From: Burkholderiaceae bacterium
Lineage (GTDB): Bacteria; Pseudomonadota; Gammaproteobacteria; Burkholderiales; Burkholderiaceae_C
Length of the DNA: 64,000 nucleotides
Assembly: GCA_024235915.1 (NCBI GenBank)
Contig: JACKLO010000008.1
Location: 1 to 64,000 of the forward strand
Reading direction: 5' to 3'
The notes below the pieces were generated by a model, which saw only the letters and a program-made list of their open reading frames with translations, had not been told where the DNA came from and did no database searches. Positions 23,600-31,409 of this stretch are shown piece by piece; within the stretch, counting starts at the first letter, position 1; the number at the start of each line of letters is the position of its first letter. The position numbers and the translations under genes were made by a program.

Positions 23600-24446
23600 T
23601 CGCCATCGCCTGGTGCGGGATGCCGGCCTCCTCGAAGGCCTCGCCCACCGGCCGGAATCCGCGCCGAAGGTAGAAGCCCACCGCCGACGCCTGCGCGTGC
23701 AGCAGCACTTCGCGGTCGCCACGCGCGCGGGCCGAGTCCACCAGCGCCTGCAGCACCGCCGCGCCGGCACCGCCCCCGCGCAGGGCGCGGATCACGGCCA
23801 TGCGCCCGATCTTCGAGACCTTCGGCGCGTGCTCCAGCAGCCGCCCGGTGGCCACCGCCCGCCCGAGCCGGTTGACCGCCACCGCATGCACCGCGGTGGC
23901 GTCGGCGGCGTCGTACTCCAGCTCGGCCGGGATGCCCTGCTCGTCGACGAACACCGCCTGCCGGATCGGCTGCGCCTGGCGGCCCAGCGTGTCCCAGGTC
24001 CCGACCTGCACGTCGAGCACCGGCTCGCCGGCCTCGTAGCCCAGGAACAGCTCGCGCAGCGGGCCCGGCACCGGCATCGAGCGTTTCGTCGCCGGGTCGG
24101 CATACACGTAGACCAGCTCGCCGCTGACCAGCAGCCGGCCGTCGCGGAACACGCCACCGCGCAGCAGCATCGAGCTGTTGCCGATGCGCTCGCAGCGGAT
24201 GCCGACCTCGAGCTGGTCGTCGTAGCGCGCCGAGTCCTCGTATTCCACGCTGGCCTTGCGCACGAAGAAGTCGCCGCCCAGGTCGTGCATCGTCGCTTCG
24301 TACGGCAGCGCCATGGCGCGCCACCAGCCGGCCACGGCGGTGTCGAAGTACATCAGGTAGTGGCCGTTGAAGACGATCTTCTGCAGGTCCACCTCCACCC
24401 AGCGCACGCGCAGGCGCTCGGCGAATCGGAAGTCAGTGCGGTTCAT
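23589..24446 (-). CDS. Acyl-CoA thioesterase fused to GNAT acetyltransferase
   Basis: 285 aa in two domains. Residues 1-140 are a YbgC/4-hydroxybenzoyl-CoA-type hotdog thioesterase (VRWVEVDLQKIVFNGHYL carries the Asp/His region; SVEYEDSARYDDQLEVGI follows). Residues 145-285 are a GNAT N-acetyltransferase related to ElaA (IRQAVFVDEQGIPAELEYD, IGRMAVIRALRGGGAGAAV, FYLRRGFRPVGEAFEEAGI). The reading frame is intact across the join, so this is a true fusion. Its substrate is unknown. It overlaps the hydrolase gene upstream by ATGA. Confidence 0.9.
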   Translation of the reverse strand: MNRTDFRFAERLRVRWVEVDLQKIVFNGHYLMYFDTAVAGWWRAMALPYEATMHDLGGDFFVRKASVEYEDSARYDDQLEVGIRCERIGNSSMLLRGGVFRDGRLLVSGELVYVYADPATKRSMPVPGPLRELFLGYEAGEPVLDVQVGTWDTLGRQAQPIRQAVFVDEQGIPAELEYDAADATAVHAVAVNRLGRAVATGRLLEHAPKVSKIGRMAVIRALRGGGAGAAVLQALVDSARARGDREVLLHAQASAVGFYLRRGFRPVGEAFEEAGIPHQAMAISL

Positions 24447-25357
24447 GGGTTCCAGGCTTTCGTCAGGGCGTCGGCCGCCAGTTGCTGGAAGGCCGCGGCT
24501 TCCTTCAGCGCGCGGCCCATCTTGATGAAGTCATGCGTCAGGCCATGGCCGATCTCCAACTGCACGGGCACGCCGGCGGCGCGCAGGCGGTCGCCATACG
24601 CCAGGCCTTCGTCGACCAGCGGGTCGCACTCGGCCAGCAGCAGGCAGGCCGGCGCGACGCCGTCGAGATCGGGCGCCTCCAGCGGGGCGAAGCGCCAGTC
24701 GCGGCGGTGGTGGTGCGGCAGGTAATGGTCGAAGAACCAGGCGATGTCGGCCGCATCGAGCAGGAAACCCTGGGCATACAGGCGATGCGAAGCCGTGTCG
24801 GCATGCGCCGTGGTGCCAGGCGTGATCAGCAGCTGCAGCGCCAGCGGCAGGCCCTGGTCACGCGCATGGATGGCACCGACGGCCGCCAGCGTGCCGCCGG
24901 CGCTGTCGCCGCCGATGGCCAGGCGGGACCGGTCCAGACCCAGGCGGTCGCCGTGCGCCGCCAGTTCGGTCAGCGCGGCCCAGGTGTCGTCCACCGCGGC
25001 GGGAAACGGGTGCTCCGGCGCCAGCCGGTAGTCCAGCGCCACCACCGCACCACCGCTGCGCCGGGCCAGCTGGCGGCACAGGCTGTCGTGGGTTTCGAGG
25101 CCACCGATGACGAAGCCGCCGCCGTGCAGGTACAGCAGTGTGGGCAAGGGGCCGACGGTCGAGGCCGCATACAGGCGCGCCGGCCGGCCGGCGAGCATCA
25201 GGTCGTCGACCCGCGGCAAGGGCGCTCTCGGCGGCTCCAGCACCTCGGCAGCGGCGAGATAGGTCGCGCGCGCCTCGGTCGGCGTCATGGCATGCCAGGG
25301 GCGGCGCTTGGCGCGGGCAATGCGCGCCAGCAGGCCCTGCATGGCGGGTGTCAGCAT
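24443..25357 (-). CDS. Alpha/beta hydrolase, hormone-sensitive lipase family
   Basis: 304 aa. It has the oxyanion HGGG motif (YLHGGGFVIGG), the nucleophile GDSAGG, the acid LAECDPLVDEG and the catalytic His in HGLTHDF, all in the order of bacterial HSL-type carboxylesterases. It hydrolyses short acyl esters; the natural substrate is unknown. I chose the ATG at 25357 (MLTPAMQGLLARIARA). An earlier Met would extend the protein into the promoter of the divergent alcohol dehydrogenase gene. It is co-transcribed with the thioesterase-GNAT gene. Confidence 0.9.
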   Translation of the reverse strand: MLTPAMQGLLARIARAKRRPWHAMTPTEARATYLAAAEVLEPPRAPLPRVDDLMLAGRPARLYAASTVGPLPTLLYLHGGGFVIGGLETHDSLCRQLARRSGGAVVALDYRLAPEHPFPAAVDDTWAALTELAAHGDRLGLDRSRLAIGGDSAGGTLAAVGAIHARDQGLPLALQLLITPGTTAHADTASHRLYAQGFLLDAADIAWFFDHYLPHHHRRDWRFAPLEAPDLDGVAPACLLLAECDPLVDEGLAYGDRLRAAGVPVQLEIGHGLTHDFIKMGRALKEAAAFQQLAADALTKAWNP

Positions 25358-25472
25358 GGCGGTCCGGGTCACTGCCTGGATTATCGACAGGCATCGTGCT
25401 GTCGCAGCCGTGACGCCATGGCCCGGGTTGTCGCGCTGGCCGCCGGCAGGCCGGGCGACCGATACTCGCGCC

Positions 25473-26621
25473 ATGAGCCGCATCCTCTACATCACCCAGA
25501 TCGAGATCGACTTCGGCGCCGTGCGCACCTTGCCGGCCGAGTGCGCTGCCCATGGCATCCGCCGCCCGCTGATCGTCACCGACCCCGGCGTGCGCGACGC
25601 CGGCGTGCTGCAGAAGGCCCGCGATGCGCTGGGTGACCTGCCGCATGCCGTGTTCGACGCCACGCCGTCCAACCCCACCGAAGCCGGCGTGCGCGCCGCG
25701 GTGGACGTGCTCAAACGCGAAGGCTGCGACGGCCTGGTGGCCGTGGGTGGCGGCTCCAGCATCGACCTGGCCAAGGGCGTGGCCATCGCCGCGACGCACG
25801 AGGGGCCGCTGAAGACCTACGCCACCATCGAAGGCGGCAGCCCGAAGATCACCGAACGCGTACTGCCGCTGATCGCCGTGCCCACCACTGCCGGCACCGG
25901 CAGCGAGGTGGCGCGCGGCGCCATCGTCATCGTCGACGACGGACGCAAGCTCGGCTTCCACAGCTGGCACCTGGTGCCCAAGACCGCCATCCTGGACCCG
26001 GAACTCACGCTGGGCCTGCCGCCGATGATGACCGCGGCCACGGGCATGGACGCCATCGCCCACTGCATGGAGACCTTCATGGCGCCGGCGGCCAACCCGC
26101 CGGCCGACGGCATTGCCTTGGACGGGCTGTGGCGCGGCTGGGCGCACATCGAGCGCGCCACCCGCGACGGCAGCGACCGCGACGCGCGCTGGCACATGAT
26201 GAGCGCCAGCGCCCAGGGCGCGCTGGCCTTCCAGAAGGGCCTGGGCTGCGTGCATTCGCTCAGCCACAGCCTGGGGGGCGTGAACCCGCGGCTGCACCAC
26301 GGCACGCTCAACGCCGTGTTCCTGCCGGCGGTGGTGCGCTTCAACGCCGAGGCAGACTCCATCCAGCGCGACCAGCGCCTGCAGCGCATGGCGCAGGCCA
26401 TCGGCCTGCCCGGCTGCGATGCCCGGGGCACGGAACTGGCCGAAGCGCTGCAGGCCATGAACGCCCGCCTGGGCCTGCCACGCGGCCTGCGCGCGATGGG
26501 CGTAGGCGAGGACCTGTTCGAGCGCATCATCGACGGCGCCATGGCCGACCACTGCCACAAGACCAACCCGCGGCTGGCCACGCGGGACGACTACCGGGCG
26601 ATGCTGCAGGCGTCGATGTAG
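25473..26621 (+). CDS. Iron-containing alcohol dehydrogenase
   Basis: 382 aa, the usual type III length. NAD-binding GGGSSIDLAKG, PTTAGTGSE, and metal-ligand motifs around TGMDAIAHCMETFM, HSLSHSLGG and HHGTLNAVFLP are all intact. These enzymes oxidise alcohols or reduce aldehydes/semialdehydes with NAD(P) and Fe(II). The exact substrate cannot be read from the sequence. The start at 25473 (MSRILYITQIEIDFG) fits the family. It is divergent from the lipase-like gene and monocistronic. Confidence 0.92.
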   Translation: MSRILYITQIEIDFGAVRTLPAECAAHGIRRPLIVTDPGVRDAGVLQKARDALGDLPHAVFDATPSNPTEAGVRAAVDVLKREGCDGLVAVGGGSSIDLAKGVAIAATHEGPLKTYATIEGGSPKITERVLPLIAVPTTAGTGSEVARGAIVIVDDGRKLGFHSWHLVPKTAILDPELTLGLPPMMTAATGMDAIAHCMETFMAPAANPPADGIALDGLWRGWAHIERATRDGSDRDARWHMMSASAQGALAFQKGLGCVHSLSHSLGGVNPRLHHGTLNAVFLPAVVRFNAEADSIQRDQRLQRMAQAIGLPGCDARGTELAEALQAMNARLGLPRGLRAMGVGEDLFERIIDGAMADHCHKTNPRLATRDDYRAMLQASM

Positions 26622-26707
26622 CGGCGGCGCACCGCAGCGGCTGCAGTTCGTCGGCCGCCGATGCAGTCCGTCGCGGTCCGCTGGGCGAGGCCCGGGGCAG
26701 GCGATAT

Positions 26708-26731
26708 GGTGTGTTACCTCACCAACACACC
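26708..26731. promoter_or_regulatory. GntR (YtrA-type) operator upstream of the GntR-ABC operon
   Basis: GGTGTGTT (26708-26715) and AACACACC (26724-26731) are perfect 8-bp inverted arms with an 8-base spacer, ending 11 bp before the GntR start codon. Its position and symmetry fit autoregulation of the operon by the YtrA-type repressor that it precedes. Confidence 0.75.
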
Positions 26732-26742
26732 GGCACACGCCC

Positions 26743-27096
26743 ATGACCACCTGGGACGACCGACAACCGATCTACCAGCAGCTCGCCGACCTGCTGGCCG
26801 CGCGCCTGCTGGACGGCCAGCCGGGGGACGGCGAGGCCATGCCTTCCGTGCGCACGCTGGCCAGCGAACACCTGCTGAACCCATTGACCGTGAACCGCGC
26901 GCTGCAGGCGCTGGCCGACGCGGGCCTGGTGGAAAGCCGCCGCGGTCTGGGCATGTTCGTGCGCGACGGTGCCCGCGAGCAGCTTCGGGCCCTGGAGCGC
27001 GAACGCTTCCTGCACCACGAATGGCCCCGGCTGCGCGAGCGCCTGAAGCGCCTGGACATCCAACCCGAACAACTTTCCTGGGAGGACCCCCGATGA
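26743..27096 (+). CDS. GntR-family regulator, YtrA subfamily
   Basis: 117 aa. A winged helix near the N-terminus (IYQQLADLLAARLLDG, PSVRTLASEHLLNPLTVNRAL, GLVESRRGLGMFV) is followed by a short helical tail rather than a ligand domain, as in YtrA-type GntR proteins. These repress an ABC transporter operon that they head. Its stop overlaps the start of the ATPase gene (ATGA), and a symmetrical operator lies just upstream. The inducer is unknown; membrane-active compounds are typical for the subfamily. Confidence 0.92.
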   Translation: MTTWDDRQPIYQQLADLLAARLLDGQPGDGEAMPSVRTLASEHLLNPLTVNRALQALADAGLVESRRGLGMFVRDGAREQLRALERERFLHHEWPRLRERLKRLDIQPEQLSWEDPR

Positions 27097-27983
27097 GCAC
27101 GGACCTGCTGGTCCAGGCGAGCGGCCTGAGCGTGCGCTACGGCGCCAAGACCGCGCTCGACGACCTGAACTTCACGATCCCCAAGGGCCGGGTGGTCGGC
27201 CTGCTGGGCCACAACGGCGCCGGCAAGACCACGCTGATGAAGGCCCTGGTGGGTCTCAAGCGCGCGGAAGGCACGCTGAAGGTGCTGGACCTGGACCCCG
27301 TGCGGGATCGGGTGGCGCTGCTGCAGTCGGCCTGCTACATCCCCGACGTGGCCATCCTGCCGCGTTGGGCACGCGTGTCGGAGCTGATCACGCTGATGGC
27401 GGCGCTGCACCCGCGCTTCTCGGCCGAGCGCGCCCGTGCCCTGCTGCGCCGCACCAGCGTGAACCCGTCGGACAAGGTCAAGAACCTGTCCAAGGGCATG
27501 GTGGTCCAGGCCCATCTGGCCCTGGTGGCCAGCATCGACGCGCGGCTGATGATCCTGGACGAGCCCACGCTGGGCCTGGACGTGCTGTCGCGCAAGAGCT
27601 TCTACGAAATGCTGATCGACGAGTGGTGCGACGGCGAGCGCAGCGTGCTCATCAGCACCCACCAGGTCGAGGAGATCGAAAGCCTGCTGTCGGACGTGAT
27701 CATGCTCAACGAGGGCAAGGTCGTGCTCGACATCAGCCTGGAGGCGATGGACCGCCGCTTCGTGGCCCTGAGCCACGACGCCGGCGCCGCCGAGCAGATG
27801 GCCGCGGCGCACCCGCTGCTGCGCTACCGGCTGCAGGGCAGCGGTGCGCGCACGCACGCCGCGCTGTTCGACGGTGAGCCGCCGGCCGACCTGCAGGCCC
27901 TGGGACAGCGCGTGCGCCCCAGTCTGGTGGATCTGTTCGTCGCCCTCACCCGCCGGCCCGAGATGGACCGCACGCAGTTCTGA
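27093..27983 (+). CDS. ABC transporter ATPase, YtrB/CcmA-like
   Basis: 296 aa. Walker A is GHNGAGKTT, Walker B LMILDEPTLGLD, and the H-loop ISTHQVEEIES. The signature reads NLSKGM rather than LSGGQ, seen in YtrB-like ATPases. A C-terminal extension of about 90 aa follows the nucleotide-binding domain. It powers the permease encoded next (16-bp gap). Operons of this type export or respond to membrane-active agents; here that is inferred from the regulator type only. Confidence 0.92.
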   Translation: MSTDLLVQASGLSVRYGAKTALDDLNFTIPKGRVVGLLGHNGAGKTTLMKALVGLKRAEGTLKVLDLDPVRDRVALLQSACYIPDVAILPRWARVSELITLMAALHPRFSAERARALLRRTSVNPSDKVKNLSKGMVVQAHLALVASIDARLMILDEPTLGLDVLSRKSFYEMLIDEWCDGERSVLISTHQVEEIESLLSDVIMLNEGKVVLDISLEAMDRRFVALSHDAGAAEQMAAAHPLLRYRLQGSGARTHAALFDGEPPADLQALGQRVRPSLVDLFVALTRRPEMDRTQF

Positions 27984-27999
27984 ACCGCGGAGACACACG

Positions 28000-28905
28000 A
28001 TGAAGAACACCCTGGCGCTGATGCAGCGCGAATGGCTGCAGCACCGCTTCGCCTGGATGCTGATGGCCCTCGTCCCCACCCTGCTGGCGGTGCTGCTGCT
28101 GAGCTTCGGCGAGATCCACCTGTCGACTGAGGAGCGGGGCGAGCACCTGCCGGTGGCGCTGGCCGTCGCCAGCCTGATCGGCGGCATGGGGCTGCACATG
28201 CTGATCCTGTGGATCGTGGCCTTGCTGATCACCGCCGGCCTGGCCCGGCGCGACCATGGCGACCGCTCCGTGGAGTTCTGGCTGTCCCTGCCCACCGGGC
28301 ATGGCGAAAGCCTGGCCGTGCCGCTTCTGGTGCACCTGCTGCTGGCCCCCATCGTGGCGCTGGTGGTCGGCCTGGCGGGTGGATTGGTAGCGTCGCTGGT
28401 GCTGGTCAGCCGCGTCGAGGGCGCCTGGGCGTGGTTCAGCCTGCCCTGGGGCACCCTGCTGGTCGCCGCACTGTCCATGACCATGCGCCTGGCGCTGGGG
28501 CTGGTCCTGGCCACCTTGTGGCTGGCCCCGCTGCTGCTGATCATGGTGACGCTGACCGCCTGGTTCGGCCGCTGGGGCCTGGTGATCCTGGCGCTCGGCG
28601 TCGGCGTGGGCAGCGCGGTGCTGGACGGTGCCTTCGGCATCCACTGGCCCGCCGCCTGGCTGGTGCGCATCTTCACCGAGGCCGGGCAGGCCCTGGCCAA
28701 CACGGGATCAGGCTCCCTGGTCGTCGAGACTTCCGGCGACCTCGCCGGCGTGCTGGGCGATGTGCCCGCCTGGGCATGGCACGACGCTCTCCATGCGGTG
28801 AGCCAACTCGCATCGCCGGTCCTGGTGGTCGGCCTGGCGCTGGCCGCGGGCTGCTTCGCCATGCTGGTGCAGTGGCGCCAACGCGGTGCGCAGCACGGCG
28901 GCTGA
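28000..28905 (+). CDS. ABC transporter permease
   Basis: 301 aa with about seven transmembrane helices (WMLMALVPTLLAVLLLSFG, MLILWIVALLITAGLA, LLLAPIVALVVGLAGGLVAS, GTLLVAALSMTMRLALGLVL, LLLIMVTLTAWFGRWGLVIL, VLVVGLALAAGCFAML). A hydrophilic, partly amphipathic stretch (about 215-265) may lie outside. It partners the upstream ATPase. Its sequence is not close to a substrate-defined family that I recognise. It is the last gene of the GntR operon. Confidence 0.88.
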   Translation: MKNTLALMQREWLQHRFAWMLMALVPTLLAVLLLSFGEIHLSTEERGEHLPVALAVASLIGGMGLHMLILWIVALLITAGLARRDHGDRSVEFWLSLPTGHGESLAVPLLVHLLLAPIVALVVGLAGGLVASLVLVSRVEGAWAWFSLPWGTLLVAALSMTMRLALGLVLATLWLAPLLLIMVTLTAWFGRWGLVILALGVGVGSAVLDGAFGIHWPAAWLVRIFTEAGQALANTGSGSLVVETSGDLAGVLGDVPAWAWHDALHAVSQLASPVLVVGLALAAGCFAMLVQWRQRGAQHGG

Positions 28906-28961
28906 GTCGGACTGGCGCCGGCCGGTCCGTCCCGCAGAAGTCGTCTGAAACGCCGCACGGA

Positions 28962-29007
28962 CCCCCTAGGCGTAGGGGGCTCTGGTCAACAGATGTGAGT
29001 CAGAGCC
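28962..29007. promoter_or_regulatory. Two adjacent inverted repeats upstream of the PEP-CTERM gene
   Basis: CCCCCTA (28962-28968)/TAGGGGG (28973-28979) and GGCTCTG (28978-28984)/CAGAGCC (29001-29007) lie about 65-110 bp upstream of the predicted start of transcription. That is the usual distance of enhancer sites for sigma-54 activators. The first could instead terminate the ABC operon. Confidence 0.5.
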
Positions 29008-29045
29008 CGTCCGCACACGTCTGCTGACGGCTCGACACGGGAAAC

Positions 29046-29061
29046 GGGCACGCATCGTGCA
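29046..29061 (+). promoter_or_regulatory. Sigma-54-like promoter of the PEP-CTERM gene
   Basis: GGGCACGCATCGTGCA has GG (29047-29048) and GC (29059-29060) exactly 10 bases apart, and differs from TGGCACG-N4-TTGCA at one base in each half. PEP-CTERM genes are often under PrsK/PrsR and sigma-54 control, which supports the call. Confidence 0.6.
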
Positions 29062-29107
29062 AACCTCACGGCATGCGTCAACCGGCGCACCAACTGGAGG
29101 ACTGCTC

Positions 29108-29680
29108 ATGAAGCTGCTTGCCCCCGTCCGGACCGCCGTGGCGGCCGCCGCTCTGGCACTCGGTGTCGCTTTGCCGGCATCGGCGGCGTTCTATGTCGAC
29201 GACACCACCGATGCCCCGACCTTCAACCGTGCGCTGGTCGACTTCAGTGCCCTTTCCGGGGTCGGCACCGATGTCGCCTACGACGTCTATGCCTTCTCCG
29301 TGGGGGCCGACGGTCTCTACACGGTGCGCAGCTTTGCCGAGGGCCTGCGTGTCGAGGATCCCTGGGACCAGTTCCTGTTCCTCTACGAAGGCAGCTTCGA
29401 TCCGTCGGCACCGTTGCTCAACGGGGTCATCGCGAACGACGACTTCAACAACACCATCGGGCGCAGCGGCTTCGACGTGTCGCTGTCCACCGGCACCGCC
29501 TACTACCTCGTCACCACCGGCTTCGACAACGACGACGCCGGCCGCTTCCTGAACATCGTGCGCGGCCCGGGCGACATCCTGCCGGTGGTGCCGGAGCCGG
29601 AGACCTACGCCATGCTGGCGATGGGCCTGTTTGCCGTGTCGCTGGCCGTGCGCCGCCGCACACAGGGCCTGAAGGACTGA
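29108..29680 (+). CDS. PEP-CTERM sorting-domain surface protein
   Basis: 190 aa. The signal peptide ends near LPASAAF. A beta-rich, Asp-rich domain follows (VYAFSVGADGLYTVRSFA, DPWDQFLFLYEGSFD). The C-terminus is a textbook exosortase signal: VPEPETYAMLAMGLF, a hydrophobic helix and an Arg cluster (RRR). Exosortase would cut after export and link or release the protein at the cell surface or into the exopolysaccharide matrix. GGAGG precedes the ATG. No exosortase gene is in the window. The function of the mature domain is unknown. Confidence 0.9.
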   Translation: MKLLAPVRTAVAAAALALGVALPASAAFYVDDTTDAPTFNRALVDFSALSGVGTDVAYDVYAFSVGADGLYTVRSFAEGLRVEDPWDQFLFLYEGSFDPSAPLLNGVIANDDFNNTIGRSGFDVSLSTGTAYYLVTTGFDNDDAGRFLNIVRGPGDILPVVPEPETYAMLAMGLFAVSLAVRRRTQGLKD

Positions 29681-29717
29681 GGCCGACACCGCCCGACGAC
29701 ACACCACCCCACGAAAA

Positions 29718-29742
29718 AAAGGCCCGGCATTGCCGGGCCTTT
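29718..29742. terminator. Strong bidirectional terminator
   Basis: A 12-bp perfect stem (AAAGGCCCGGCA and its complement around a single central base), flanked by A-run and T-run, lies between the PEP-CTERM gene and the convergent isocitrate lyase gene. It can serve both strands. Confidence 0.92.
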
Positions 29743-29789
29743 CTGCTGTCGCGATGGCTGCCAGGCCACAAGGCCTGGCCGGCGCGTCA

Positions 29790-31106
29790 TCAGTGGAACT
29801 GCTCTTCCTCGGTCGAGCCGGTCAGCGCCTTGACGCTGGACGAACCGCCCTGGATCACGGTGGTCACGTCGTCGAAGTAGCCGGCGCCGACCTCCTGCTG
29901 GTGCGACACGAAGGTGTAGCCCAGGTCGCGCGCCTTGAATTCCGGCTCCTGCACCTGCTCCACGTAGTGCTTCATGCCTTCGCCGCGGGCGTAGTCGTGC
30001 GCGAACTTGAAGGTGTTGTACCAGTTGAGGTGGATGCCCGCGAGGGTGATGAACTGGTACTTGTAGCCCAGTGCCGAGAGCTCGTCCTGGAAGGCGGCGA
30101 TGGTCTTGTCGTCCAGGTTCTTCTTCCAGTTGAAGCTGGGCGAGCAGTTGTAGCTCAGCAGCTTGCCCGGGTGGGCGGCGTGCACGGCCTGCGCGAACTC
30201 GCGGGCGAAGCCCAGGTCCGGCGTGCCGGTCTCGCACCACACCAGGTCGGCGTAGGCGGCGTAGGCCACGCCGCGGCTGATGGCCTGCTCCAGGCCGTTC
30301 TTCACGCGGTAGAAGCCTTCCTGCGTGCGCTCGCCGGTCAGGAACGGCTTGTCGTTGGCGTCGTGGTCGCTGGTGATCAGGTTGGCCGCCTCGGCGTCGG
30401 TGCGCGCCAGCACGATGGTGGGCACGCCCATCACGTCGGCCGCGAAGCGGGCGGCGATCAGCTTCTCGCAGGCTTCCTGCGTCGGCACCAGCACCTTGCC
30501 GCCCATGTGGCCGCACTTCTTGACCGCGGCGAGCTGGTCCTCGAAGTGCACGCCGGCGGCGCCGCTGGCGATCATGTTCTTCATCAGCTCGAAGGCGTTG
30601 AGCACGCCGCCGAAGCCGGCTTCGGCGTCGGCCACGATGGGCAGGAAGTAGTCGACGTAGTCCTTGCTGCCCGGCTCGATGCCACGGCTCCACTGGATCT
30701 CGTCGGCGCGCTTGAAGGTGTTGTTGATGCGGCGGACCATCGTCGGCACCGAGTCGTACGCGTACAGCGACTGGTCGGGGTACATGGTCTCGCTGGTGTT
30801 GCCGTCGGCAGCCACCTGCCAGCCCGACAGGTACACGGCCTCCAGGCCGGCCTTGGCCTGCTGCATGGCCTGGCCGGCGGTGATGGCGCCGAAGGCATTG
30901 ACGTAGCCCTTGGCCGCGCCGCCGTTGACCAGCGACCACAGCTTCTCGGCGCCGCGCTTGGCCAGCGTGTGCTCGATGTTCACCGAGCCGCGCAGGCGGA
31001 CCACGTCCTCGGCGGTGTAGCCGCGCTTGACGCCCTTCCAGCGCGGGTTCTCGGCCCAGTCCTTCTCGAGGGCGGCGATCTGTTGTTGGCGGGTGGCTTG
31101 CGTCAT
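29790..31106 (-). CDS. aceA: Isocitrate lyase
   Basis: 438 aa, class-typical length. The catalytic [14 protein letters not shown] loop, the [19 protein letters not shown] core and SPSFNWKKN are intact. It splits isocitrate into succinate and glyoxylate in the glyoxylate shunt, needed for growth on acetate or fatty acids. I chose the ATG at 31106 ([17 protein letters not shown]), which is preceded by GGAG. The gene is monocistronic between a strong terminator and an AT-rich promoter region. Malate synthase is not in this window. Confidence 0.96.
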   Translation of the reverse strand: MTQATRQQQIAALEKDWAENPRWKGVKRGYTAEDVVRLRGSVNIEHTLAKRGAEKLWSLVNGGAAKGYVNAFGAITAGQAMQQAKAGLEAVYLSGWQVAADGNTSETMYPDQSLYAYDSVPTMVRRINNTFKRADEIQWSRGIEPGSKDYVDYFLPIVADAEAGFGGVLNAFELMKNMIASGAAGVHFEDQLAAVKKCGHMGGKVLVPTQEACEKLIAARFAADVMGVPTIVLARTDAEAANLITSDHDANDKPFLTGERTQEGFYRVKNGLEQAISRGVAYAAYADLVWCETGTPDLGFAREFAQAVHAAHPGKLLSYNCSPSFNWKKNLDDKTIAAFQDELSALGYKYQFITLAGIHLNWYNTFKFAHDYARGEGMKHYVEQVQEPEFKARDLGYTFVSHQQEVGAGYFDDVTTVIQGGSSSVKALTGSTEEEQFH

Positions 31107-31409
31107 GGAAACAGCTCCTGGGAGGTTGCGGAAAAGCTCGAAAGCAGGCCTCAAGGCTATCCGGTCCATGCTGCAGCGCGCAATACTTATGTCTTATATA
31201 AGACAAAAGATGCAAGTTATAAAAATCAACAACTTAGACCTCTCATCTCATATTACGGAACGCTGGTCGATCTGTTGAAACGCCTCGCTGCGGCGCAATC
31301 GCTTCGAATTCCGCGATATGGAATGAAAGTGTCATCCGTGAAATGGCGGGCGCTCCGTCCGATCCGGCCCGTCCTGTGCCCAGTGGGCCGGTCACGGCGC
31401 CGAATCCGA
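31107..31409. other. 303-bp AT-rich intergenic region, aceA promoter
   Basis: No gene is seen here. Bases about 31180-31260 are much AT-richer than the rest of the window and contain the 14-bp palindrome described separately. I could not fix unambiguous -35/-10 hexamers on the aceA strand. The remainder, near the aminotransferase stop, holds nothing that I recognise. Confidence 0.6.
31191..31204. promoter_or_regulatory. 14-bp palindrome in the isocitrate lyase promoter
   Basis: GTCTTATATAAGAC is a perfect palindrome 85 bp upstream of the aceA start codon and may overlap its -10 element (TATAA). It is probably an operator for a carbon-source regulator; which one is not known. Confidence 0.65.
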
